Positions 26,767 to 40,689 of a stretch of 64,000 bases of DNA are shown here, piece after piece. Below the pieces are notes generated by a model. It saw only the letters and a program-made list of their open reading frames with translations, was not told the origin of the DNA and did no database searches. The DNA comes from Gadus chalcogrammus. Taxonomy: Eukaryota > Chordata > Actinopteri > Gadiformes > Gadidae. Position 1 is the stretch's first letter. Each line of letters begins with the position of its first letter. The translations under genes were made by a program, and so were the position numbers. Location: NCBI RefSeq assembly GCF_026213295.1, contig NC_079419.1, positions 17,733,728 through 17,797,727 on the forward strand. The letters run 5' to 3'.

Positions 26767-27524
26767 GTAAGTAGCTAGCTTTAATGCTAGACAAATAGTA
26801 ATTTATCCACGGCTATCTAGCATTAGTTAATGATGCCTAGCTAACGATACACAGGTACTGTTCGGACACTCATCGGTATGTGTATATTCCCATAAACTAC
26901 GCAGTGCCTCATAATAATAACAACAACACTGTCATAAGAATATTTCCACTGATGGTTTTCATCCTCGCGTCACGGTGGGTCTTTTGTTTATTCGCCTTTT
27001 AGCGATATGCAAATGTTAAGACATTGATGGACCGACGCTTACTGTTACTCCTATTATTAATGTCGTAATGTATCTTTCAGTACATGAGTCTTTCAGTACA
27101 AGCAGAGATCATTTGTGAGGCCAATCTCAATACATGGAATTCATTGTGGTGTCTAGATGGACTGATGCCTCATCAGCTACAGACACATCATACTGTGTAC
27201 AGTGGCAGCATCCTTGACGCTCTTTGACACTTTTAATCAACGCCTCTAACGCTCAAAAATGTACCACATATGTGTTGTATCTAAATGCCACCTGATGTCT
27301 TTAAAAATCTGAATATGTTTAATTTAGTATATATAATGTATTCAACTTTTTCTGAGCAGCCTTAAATCAATTCCAAAGTTAAATATTTCACTGGGCAGAA
27401 TATTAGGTGTTCCATAATGCTGTGACAGATGGTTGGTATTTATGTCCAATATCTCAGGTGGGAGAGTTAATGTAGGGGTTGCTGGTTCTTTCCCTCGGCT
27501 CCTTTTGTTATTGGACACTCTAAT

Positions 27525-27705
27525 ACCCATGGTGCCCTCGAGCAAGACGCCAAACTTATAACATTGTCTTGTCGCTTTTGCTTTTCACGCTGGCGTGGGC
27601 GGCTGGGTGTGAGTGGGTGAATGTGAAGCGTTTTAAGCGCTTGAGTAGTCCATTTGTGTAGTGGATAGAAAAGTGCTTTATAAATGCAGTCCATTTCTGG
27701 AAGAG
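27525..27705 (+). mobile_element. teleost interspersed repeat fragment (SINE/LINE tail type) in abhd17a 5' intron
   Basis: GTGCCCTCGAGCAAGACGCC and, further on, GTGAATGTGAAGCGTTTTAA and GTGCTTTATAAATGCAGTCC match the core and tail phrases that recur in many fish non-LTR repeats. The family cannot be named without a library search. Confidence 0.55.
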
Positions 27706-28051
27706 ACACGCGGGTCAGCTGTTAAAACCACGTCTGTGTGACCGTGAATTAGCGCCACATCTATATTTTAAGTGCCTCTCGGTCGTGGTGAAGATATGAC
27801 TCATTGTGTTTCTTTATTTGGTGATGCAGCAGACCGACTGACTAGACCAGATAACATTGGCACCACCAGCCGTGCCACTCTTATTTCAACACAGGGACGA
27901 AACAAAGCCCAGGTACATCCATAATGCATCAGTACAATCTGAGATATTGCAATGATTCACAGCACACTGGGTTTTCATCAGACCTCTTCCGTACTGTAAA
28001 CTCTTTGTCAATGTTAACAGGCATTGTCTCTTCGTCCCTCTCCAGTAGAAC

Positions 28052-28542
28052 ATGAACGGTCTGTCCATTCGAGAGCTGTGCTGCCTCTTCTGCTGCCCCC
28101 CCTGCCCCAGCCGCATTGCAGCCAAGCTGGCCTTCCTTCCCCCGGAGCCTACCTACGCCCTCCTACCTGACCCCGATCCAGTTGCCGGCGCAGCCGGGGC
28201 GGCCTCCGGGACGGGTCCCGGGGCACCCGCACCTTCTCTGGGTGCCCCGGGCCTGCGCTCCCGGCTGTCTGGCAGTGGAGACAGGGGAGGAGGAGGGGCC
28301 GGGGGGGGTGGCGGGGGCGTTGGGGGCAGTGGAGCAGGAGCAGCAGCAGCAGCAGCAGCAGGGACAGGTGTAGCAGGAGCAGGTGGAGCGGGGTCAGAAG
28401 CCAGGTGGAAGCTCCATTTGACGGAGAGGGCAGAGTTCCAGTACTCCCAGAGAGAGCTGGACGTGACGGATGTGTTCCTGACCCGGTCCAGCCGGGGGAA
28501 CCGGGTGGGATGTATGTACATCCGCTGCGCTCCCAACGCCAG
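28052..28542 (+). CDS. abhd17a: abhd17a coding exon 1 with Gly/Ala low-complexity insert
   Basis: Encodes the Cys-rich membrane anchor, [18 protein letters not shown], then a Gly/Ala-rich stretch including poly-Gly from GGGG/GGC codons (about 28280-28320) and a seven-alanine run from (GCA/GCAGCA)n at 28343-28362, before [15 protein letters not shown] resumes family homology. Ends AAC GCC AG with donor GTGAAC, phase 2. The insert is in frame and stop-free over about 170 nt, so it appears to be real coding sequence rather than a missed intron. Confidence 0.93.
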
Positions 28543-31500
28543 GTGAACATGTTTACTGATGGTTGTTTGTACAATGAGCTGTTTTCTGATACTGCATGCC
28601 ACCTATTATCTTCTCTGCTTATGTTTTGTTCATTGTTCGGAAGAGGGAAGCCACCCTTTTGATCATAATGAGCATAGATGATCCTGTTGGTATTTGTTTC
28701 TATTCTTTACTCATAAGTCAATACTAAACCCTGTAAAAGTGCAATCATCAGCACAAACCTGCCAGCATCGCAAAAGATGAACAACCATAGTAATCCATTT
28801 GAACTCCCCCCTAGGTTTACAGTGCTGTTCTCCCACGGTAACGCAGTGGACCTGGGCCAGATGAGCAGCTTCTACATCGGCCTGGGCACCAGGATCAACT
28901 GCAACATCTTCTCCTACGACTACTCGGGCTACGGCGTGAGCACCGGCAAGCCCTCCGAGAAGAACCTCTACGCCGACATCGACGCGGCCTGGCACGCCTT
29001 GCGCTCACGGTACGGCCCGACGCCCTCCATCACCCTGGGGGGTTAGTGGTAGTAGGTGTGGGTCACTAAGGTTGTGCGCCCAGACTTCCTCCATCACCCT
29101 GGGTGGTTAGTGTTAGTGATGGTGTTCGTTAGGGATGGGGATCATTAATATTTATTGATATCGATACTCCTTAGCGATCCGAGTCTTTATCGATACCACT
29201 ATCGATACTTTTCTATTAATTGGTGGAAATACAACGTGTTTTTAGTGATGAGGGAAATATTTACAAATAATTGTATTTTAAATTAAATATGTAATTCTTA
29301 ATAAATATTGACATCAGTAGTTTTAATTATATATGCTAAAATGATTAGAGCACTATACAACTGTATTAGTATTGCAGAAACATGAGTAATACTGTATTAC
29401 TCATGTAAACATGAGTAATACAGTATTACTCATGTTTCTCACCAAAAACTGAATTTACCGTTTCTTTGTTACATTTGAACGCATTATGATATGATAACCT
29501 AAGTCGTTTTACTGAGCCAACCTCAACACATCATCACGCAGCACATCTGAAACTTTATTTACTTTTTAAGATAACTGGCTTGTATGCTGCCGATTACAAC
29601 ACCGATTTCACAATTGGATTACTATTTTTAACTGAAGGGACTAGCGACAATGTCCGTGTGTGCGATTACTGCTCCTACTTTGAGTGGATGATTAAGACAG
29701 GCCCGTCTGTGGTGCGACAGGAGAAGGAGGAGACAGTCTTTTCAACTCGGAGACAGTCGAAGGTACTGCATTTGGCCTTTGATTTACAATGCTAATGTGC
29801 TTGGCCATTGAGGTTGTGTTCCCCCCTTTACATTAAATGATGTTCGCCCTTTTCGCCCGTTCAGCCATCCTCGCGAGCAAAGTTAACTGCCAGACTTCAC
29901 TTGTTTTACTTGTAATACCTGTTTGCTTACAATTCCATTCAAAAACATTGGTGGACACGCTGCAGTGATTGGATTGATTTGATTTAAATGCCGTGACGCG
30001 ACTCAAGGGACACAACATTACGTTACAGGACCTACGGGGCAAAAAAAAAAAATCAATGACCGACGGGACTCGATAGTGTTATCGATAAGCCCAAAGGTTA
30101 ATGATTTTCGGGTGGAACCGGGATGGAAGCGGGTCCTTGATAGAAGCGGGTTCCGATCCCCATCCCTAGTGTTGGTGTTAGTAGGTGTGATGCACTAAGA
30201 GTTTGACCAAGGGCTCTCTACCACCATGGGGGGTTAGGAGTAGTAGGGGTTGTAGTGGTGGTGTTTGTACTATGGTTTTGGTTTTCACACGGCGGGTAGT
30301 ACAGTGGCTACTAGGGGGATTATAAGGTTCTCAGTTCAAATCTCATTGTCTGCCATGATGCCACCCTCCGATCTGCTCCTTAATAACATGCATACAAAGC
30401 AAAATGATTGCCAGTGGCTTTGGATAATAGCTTGTGCTGAATAACTTGGTGGTAAATAGTGTTTGTCCAAACCCAACCTTGTCTCTGACATTCCTTTAAA
30501 TTATGCATCGTTGGCTTTCCATCATTTTACCCCCTTATCTATGCATGGAAGCTGTCAGCCGACGTCAGCGGTTGAGATTGACAGGAAACACTCTGAGGTC
30601 CTAAAGCGGTAGCAGCCCTGTACACTTGTGGGCTCATTATGCTAGAGCAGCATCGGTCATTCGGTGTATAATTTAACCAAAGCAGGTCCACCAGCAGAAC
30701 CTCATCGTCACGATTAAACGACCAGCCAAACCCGGGTTTCTTCTCCTGTCTTGGCCACCCACGCGCGTGTGTTTGTGCGCGTGTTTCCAGGTACGGCATC
30801 AGCCCCGAGAACATCATCCTGTACGGCCAGAGCATCGGCACGGTGCCCACGGTCGACCTGGCGTCGCGGTTCGAGTGCGCCGCCGTGGTCCTGCACTCCC
30901 CCCTCACCTCGGGCATGAGGGTGGCCTTCCCCGACACTAAGAAGACCTACTGTTTCGACGCCTTTCCCAAGTGAGTGTCCTGCTGAATGCAGTGTGAGTC
31001 CATACGCACACACACTGATGTCCTCAGTGGAGTCGATGCACAAAGCTTTGAGCTCCAACGCATTTGTATCGACGGAGCTCATCTCTCAAAGATTGTGCCG
31101 GGCCAAGAGAAACTCTTAATTAGATCAGGAGACATCACAGAAAACCCTCATTTTCGGTAAAAGCTACCTCTGTTGGATTGAGGCGCTTTAATTAGTTCCC
31201 AGCATGATAACCGCGCCTTTGTTCTTCCTGATCCAACCTTTGAATAATAACAAGGATTATCATCATAAAAGTGCTCTTAAGGACAGGAAGTGTTCTGTAG
31301 GCCCCCCTGTGATCCTGACGCCCCCCTTTGAGTTGGACGACTCGGCTGTCCCTTTTTATATTTTTTATGCTTTATTGTAGAGTGAGATAGAGAGGAAGGT
31401 ATGGGAGATAGAGGGGAGAACCAACAGCAAAGGACCAGGGGGCAGGTATCGAACCCGGGTCGCTGCGGTCAGGACTGAGCCTTAATGGTACACGCTCTAC

Positions 31501-31781
31501 CCAGTCAGCCACTGGGCCGTTCCTTCACACCGTACCCCCCCGGCTTGTCTTCCAGCATCGAGAAGGTGTCCAAGATCCCCTCCCCGGTGCTCATCATCCA
31601 CGGCACGGAGGACGAGGTGATCGACTTCTCCCACGGCCTGGCGCTGTTCGAGCGCTGCCCCAAGGCGGTGGAGCCCCTCTGGGTGGAGGGCGCCGGCCAC
31701 AACGACATCGAGCTCTACAGCCAGTACCTGGAGCGGCTACGGCGCTTCATCAACCACGACCTGGCCGCGCCGCACGCCTGA
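28052..31781 (+). CDS. abhd17a: ABHD17A-like palmitoyl-protein depalmitoylase, complete
   Basis: Serine hydrolase that removes palmitate from membrane proteins such as N-Ras and PSD-95. Exons 28052..28542, 28815..29009, 30791..30970 and 31556..31781 (stop 31779-31781) join in phase 2 throughout and give 363 residues. The N-terminal cysteine cluster CCLFCCPPC (residues 10-18) is the palmitoylation and membrane-targeting signal. The alpha/beta-hydrolase core has [11 protein letters not shown], the nucleophile elbow YGQSIG (Ser243), HGTEDEV (Asp308) and GAGHND (His337), so the triad is complete. Human ABHD17A is about 310 residues; the extra length is a Gly/Ala/Pro-rich insert at about residues 45-120. 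The N-terminus MNGLS and LAFLPPE favour ABHD17A over B or C. The ATG follows the acceptor AG by six bases and has A at -3. Confidence 0.95.
29130..30168. mobile_element. hAT-like non-autonomous DNA transposon in abhd17a intron 2
   Basis: Termini TAGGGATGGGGATC (29130) and GATCCCCATCCCTA (ending 30168) are exact inverted repeats of 14 bp. Flanks GTGTTCGT (29122-29129) and GTGTTGGT (30169-30176) match at 7 of 8 bases, an 8-bp target duplication as in the hAT superfamily. About 1.04 kb; no transposase of useful length, only a short frame at 29580-29795 with no clear similarity. It carries a perfect long palindrome (29376-29439). Confidence 0.75.
29376..29439. repeat. perfect 31-bp-arm palindrome inside the hAT-like element
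   Basis: The arms 29376-29406 and 29409-29439 are exact reverse complements separated by AA. Each arm is itself nearly palindromic (ACATGAGTAATAC, T, GTATTACTCATGT). Confidence 0.9.
30286..30450 (+). mobile_element. degenerate tRNA-derived SINE in abhd17a intron 2
   Basis: GCGGGTAGTACAGTGGCTACTA resembles a tRNA A-box region, GGTTCTCAGTTCAAATCTC a B-box, and GTGGCTTTGGATAATAGCTTGTGCTGA the conserved fish SINE core (compare CTTTGGATAAAAGCGTCTGCTAA). Diverged, so the ends are approximate. Confidence 0.55.
31350..31519 (-). mobile_element. tRNA-derived SINE in abhd17a intron 3
   Basis: On the minus strand a tRNA-like head (GTGGCTGACTGGGTAGAGCG, then B-box-like GGGTTCGATACC at about 31447-31458) is followed by a body with TCTCTATCTCACTCTAC and an AT-rich ATAAAGCATAAAAAATATAAAAAG tail, the layout of common teleost SINEs. 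It ends about 36 nt before the acceptor of coding exon 4. Confidence 0.7.
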
Positions 31782-33559
31782 AGCAGTGTGTGTGTGTCCG
31801 TGTGTGTGTGTCTGGGTGAAAGAGAGGGGTTGTTGGGATTTGCAAAAGTGCAACATCTATGGATGCTGGTGCACTGAGCACACTTCCTAACCCCCCGCCC
31901 TCCCCCTTTCCCCCCTTGACCGCTTACACAAGAACCGTGTGTGTGTCTGTCTGTCTGTGTGTGTGTGTGTGAGGGTGAGTATGTTATTGTATGTGTTTCT
32001 TGTTTTGTTGATTTTTAGAAATGAAGGACTACTTGACGATGATCATATCTGGAATTGGAGAAACTGCATTTGGACGAGGCCCTCTGCATGGAGAGACTTT
32101 AAATTGTCACACGTTGGTTGGTGCGTGTGTGTCTGTGTGTGTGTGTGTGTTTTGTGTGTCTTCTTGGAAAGAATACCTCCAGAGCTCCCTCAGTGAAAAA
32201 GATGACACAAAATGCTGGTCCAGGCCTGTGTCTCTCCCCCCCCCCCCCTGACTCCCCCTGTGTCTCCTATTGACTGCCGGGGCATTTCTAACGTGGCGGT
32301 CCACGGAAGGCCAGCTCTTCTCTGTGTACTGGTGTGGTGGAGGGCCACCCCTTAAGGTTTACTCTTTCTTCTTTCCTTTGTTCACCTGAGAGAACAAAGG
32401 CCTAGCAGTCTCGAATGCTTCCATAACCTGTACGGTGGTTAAATGTCCTCCTGTGTTTCACCTGTCCCCTATTTTCCTTTTGGTTCTCCGCCCTTCGGTA
32501 AAGGTTATAGACCAGCCAAGTTCCACCTCATCTCCTCTGATTCTGCTGGGACTGCAGATGCTTCACTGTCCACAAACCCCCAGTGGGTGAAAACCATTGA
32601 AGGATTGTGGTTTTCACTGTGTACCGTTTTTTTTGTTTACACCATCACCACCACCTACCCCCTCCTCCACCTCTTCCTCCACCACCACCATCAAATATAC
32701 CACGTTTCCAATACCGCAGATATGGTAATCCGCAGATATACCGCAGATATTGGAAATCAAACCCAGGGCTTTTAGAGGCATATTGACCGGTTTAGAAGCC
32801 GTTCCTGTGAAGCTTATTGAAACACAGAATATGAGTTGCAGACTTCCCTGCAATAGCGCCAGTCCTCTGTGTTTGTGTGTGTGTATGTGTGTTTTCGGCA
32901 CATTAGGCTTTACTGACGTGTGAAGACAGACCACGCTGGTACCAAGGCAGCATCAATATTTAAGTAAACGGTTTAATTTTTTCCAGTTATTTTATTTTTA
33001 TTTAATGTAAATGAAGATTGCCTCATGAGGTTTTTTTAAACATTTTCTAGAATCCCGGTGTACAGATTGGTGGAGGACGTACACGTAGGGACTCTAGTTC
33101 AGCTTTTTTTTTTTAGTTCCCTAAGGCGTAACAGGTGTCTGCTCAGTTTATAACAAACTCTCCACTTCCTTGATCCTTTTTGTTGAAAAAAAGACGTCTG
33201 ATAGTGGTCATCTCTTCTGCACAATACGTGCATCACACTACCATATTTTTTCCATTTCGCCCTCCCGCTCTACTCTGAGAGCTCATACGCAACCCCTTTG
33301 TTTCCCTTAACTAACAGGCAAAGGTATTCCTCTATGTCGTATCACTCACTACATATGTACTGTATTGTAGGGGCCAACAATGCATGTCATTTTTTAATGT
33401 ATTTTTTTTATGTTGCGATGTGGGTATTCTGACCACCATGCAAATGAGCTATGAACTAAGACTTATAAAAACCAGGAGTACCAGTGCCAGGAGTACGAGC
33501 CCCTAGTATTGTCTGTATGTGTTTGTTTCTCTCCCCCCCCCCCCCCCCCCCCCCCTTCT

Positions 33560-33735
33560 GTCTGAGATCTCCTATGGTTAGCTGCACTAGCTCCCAGTCT
33601 GAGATCTCTTCTGGTCAGCTGCACTAGCTCCATGCCAGATAAGCTATGGTTAGCTGCCATAGCTCCCACTCTTAAATCTAGGGTTGGCTGCAGTAGCTCA
33701 GATCTCCCATGGTTAGCTGCACTAGCTCCAGTCTG
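33560..33735. repeat. degenerate 35-45 bp tandem repeat in abhd17a 3' UTR
   Basis: The phrase TGAGATCTC(C/T)(T/C)ATGG(T)TAGCTGCACTAGCTCC recurs about five times with variations (33563, 33598, 33630, 33665, 33700), each copy containing AGCTGCACTAGCT-like palindromic cores. It follows a poly-C tract at 33533-33554. Confidence 0.7.
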
Positions 33736-35014
33736 ACCCAAGCCACATCTGAGCCGCTGACAGTGTGGTGTGGTGCAGGTTCCGCCACATCTTTGCACAA
33801 CATTGAACAGAAACACTCCGACCCGTACATACAAATACTACGTACACTGTAGTTTACATTTACACTCACTCGTATACGAATAAACATATACAAATATATA
33901 TATCTATATCTATATAGAAATGGATCAAGCATGAGATAAAAGCAGGTCTTTAGTTCAGAGTTATTGTATAAAGCATTCAACGTGTACTGAGGGTACACAC
34001 ACAGGATGGTGCATCTTCATTGATTATCTTTAGCAGGCTAGCAAGGATCCTACCAATTGAAACCTTGGTAATGGGCTTTATCTGTAGGGCTGAATAGAAA
34101 TGGCATGCTATGGTGGTAAACAACCATCCAGTTTGGTTCAGATCTGCTCAGGAGCCCTCGCACACATTCATTTCAGTGACCACAGCTGCTCTTCAATTAA
34201 AGGGAAAAATGTACTGTACTAGCACTGACATGAACGCTATATTTGTCCCCCCGTTCATTTACAATTGGTTTCCAATGAAGATTCACAACTAGAACCGGCC
34301 GTCCCCCCCTGTGTATGTCCATTCTCATGTGTATTTTGTCTCTTCTGGACTTTTTAATAAGGGGCGGAAGTGGAATTCTTTCTCGTTGTAGTGTAAAAGT
34401 AGAAGCCCTTTCTGGTTAGATTGTCAGTGGTGGGAGGGGAAAGAAAAATAAGCAAAAACAAACCATTGGAGCCTCTGTTCTGATGGAGAGAGCAAAGCAA
34501 AGGGGTTTTCTCATCTGCACCACTATGGCTAACGGTATGGTCCCTCTGGCCTCTGAATGTTAACTTGAGACTACATGCATGTCTATTGTGTTTTTCCGAG
34601 CAAGGGATTGGGGGTGGGTTGGTTAGTGGTATCTGTACGTGTATTGTCAGAGGGGGTTAAAAAAATTAAGAAAAAAACATTATGGCATTGGAAAAGTTAA
34701 GCGCTTTAACAAAAAAAAACGAAACGGGACATTTGTTCGACTTTTTAATATATATGATACTACTAACTGATGTATTGTCATGAGTTTTGTGATAGAGATG
34801 GGGGTAGGGTCATGTTGGGAGGGTCGGGTGGGTGGGGGCCGTGGCTAGATGATATACTGTAGGTGGGTTGTTTATATGGTTACTATACTTACCTGATCTA
34901 TTCTTTATTTCTATTATGATTTTTAATTTTATGTTGCTGTTTTTTGAACTGAGAAAATGATGTAAAGATATTCACTCATGGGACTGAATCTTGACCTTTT
35001 TATTGACAATTGAA

Positions 35015-35020
35015 AATAAA
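35015..35020 (+). terminator. poly(A) signal AATAAA for abhd17a
   Basis: Canonical AATAAA, 3.2 kb after the abhd17a stop codon, with a downstream GU/U-rich region within 60 nt. It is the best placed hexamer before the convergent GRAM gene. Confidence 0.55.
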
Positions 35021-35045
35021 AAGAACACTTATTTACAAAACATGG

Positions 35046-36328
35046 AACTGCATCCTGCATTTGTATGCTTTCATTTGGGTCCTCATTGTTTAATTAAATT
35101 GAATTATTCAATAAATAATTTCACAACAATCTCTCACTACAATAACTAGATAGGCCTCTGTCAAGAATAATTAAGTAGTGACATCTCGGTATATGACAAA
35201 CCAAAAAGTATATATTTCAATGATAATTATCTATTCAAATCTTGAATGCTTACGTCATTAGCTTTCATTTGACGAAATGAGTCAGAAGGTATATGCTGAC
35301 ATCTAGCGGTAGGATAGCGCCACTGAAAGCAATAGATTATGCGTACAATTAACGCTTGGCGTTAATTGTACTTTCAGTTGTCCTCAGCAGAAATCACTGC
35401 CGTATTGTTCCCAGAAAACTATTAGGATTTCTAACAGCATCCCAAATCAATGTATTCATAATCTTAATTGTAAGTATAAAAGGAGAATACTAACAAGATA
35501 AATATAAGAAAGATTGGATCCTAGTATGATAGCAATAATTAAGAGCAGTAACAGGTTAAAGAGGAAATGTAGGCCGTTTTTTCTCTAGGTGAGCCAGAAG
35601 ACACGCGTGGCAGCCAGTGGACACAGCCATGATCTTAACCAGACTGAACACACACTTACCTAATCCTAACCAGCTAACAATACCACAGCTTCACCACCTC
35701 CCTAAACGTAACCACATATATATTGAATTCCAAAATATTCTCTTAACGCTGCAAACTTAACCATTACAAAACTAACCATTTGAACCATTTAAATGAAATG
35801 TTTTACCTAAACTTAGCCGTTTAGAGCTTTTTAGCTAAATCTCCATCGGACACCAACATATTGTAGAGCTCAGGCGTGTAGACATTGAGGTCCTCCCGTC
35901 TTCATTATCTCCGGATCAGCTGAGGGAGCCCTGCGACGGCCAGCTGTGTCTGTGTGGTCTCTCCCCGGGCTCCCTGGGCTGCGCTTCTGGATCCTGTGGA
36001 AGATAAGGAATTACCAGCAACAAATTACATTTGCAGACACAGCTTCCTTTAATGTGATCATGATGGCAATCATTCACAAGACTCAGTTTTTTTCTTTTGT
36101 GTTCCCCGAATTGTTGTGTGAGCCATGGGAACCAGGAAGAAAAGAAGCGTTGTGGGTTGTTGGTCCAACAGGTTTGCAGTTACCACTGGGCACCTCATGT
36201 GTCTCTCTTTGTGTGTGTGTGTGATTGCCTGTTTGTGGCCGTTCATGTGTGTGTGCAATGTGTGTCTGTGTGTGTGTGCTTCTGTGTGTGTGTGGGTGTG
36301 TGTGTATGTGTGTGTGAACTCACAGGGT
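35046..36328. other. region between convergent abhd17a and GRAMD2-like gene
   Basis: Contains AT-rich sequence, a perfect 13-bp inverted repeat (35343-35371), and at its right end the putative 3' UTR of the GRAMD2-like gene (a minus-strand ATTAAA occurs at about 36047-36052). TG-rich segments lie at 36210-36315. No coding exon was recognised. Confidence 0.5.
35343..35371. repeat. perfect 13-bp inverted repeat with 3-nt loop
   Basis: GTACAATTAACGC, TTG, GCGTTAATTGTAC, between the convergent 3' ends of abhd17a and the GRAMD2-like gene. Confidence 0.9.
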
Positions 36329-40634
<4,306 letters not shown>

Positions 40635-40689
40635 ACTTCAATGTTGCAACAGAAGCTGATTGAACACACACTATGAGTTGTGGATTCAT

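Larger units (their letters stand above)
29022..30280 (+). repeat. about 64-bp tandem repeat at the start of abhd17a intron 2, split by the hAT element
   Basis: CCTCCATCACCCTGG(G) GGTTAGTG followed by TAGTAGGTGTG and CACTAAG recurs at 29024, 29089 and, after the transposon, at about 30169-30240 in diverged form (GTTAGTAGGTGTGATGCACTAAG ... ACCACCATGGGGGGTTAGG). Three copies; the first overlaps the region just past the exon 2 donor. Confidence 0.65.
31782..35045 (+). other. abhd17a: abhd17a 3' UTR with poly(A) signal at 35015-35020
   Basis: About 3.2 kb of open-frame-free, mostly AT-rich sequence follows the stop codon. An AATAAA within TTGAAAATAAAAAG (35015-35020), followed by U- and GU-rich sequence (TTTGTATGCTTTCATTTGGG), is the best cleavage signal. 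Within it lie short TG arrays (31787-31812, 31938-31970, 32125-32155), a poly-C tract (33533-33554), a degenerate tandem repeat (33560-33735) and AT-rich blocks with TTATTTTTATTTA. Extent inferred; an earlier poly(A) site is possible. Confidence 0.6.

Noticed and set aside
29580..29795. 71-residue frame inside the hAT-like element, with VRVCDYC resembling a zinc-finger start
   Set aside because: Too short and without the second zinc ligands; at most a transposase remnant.
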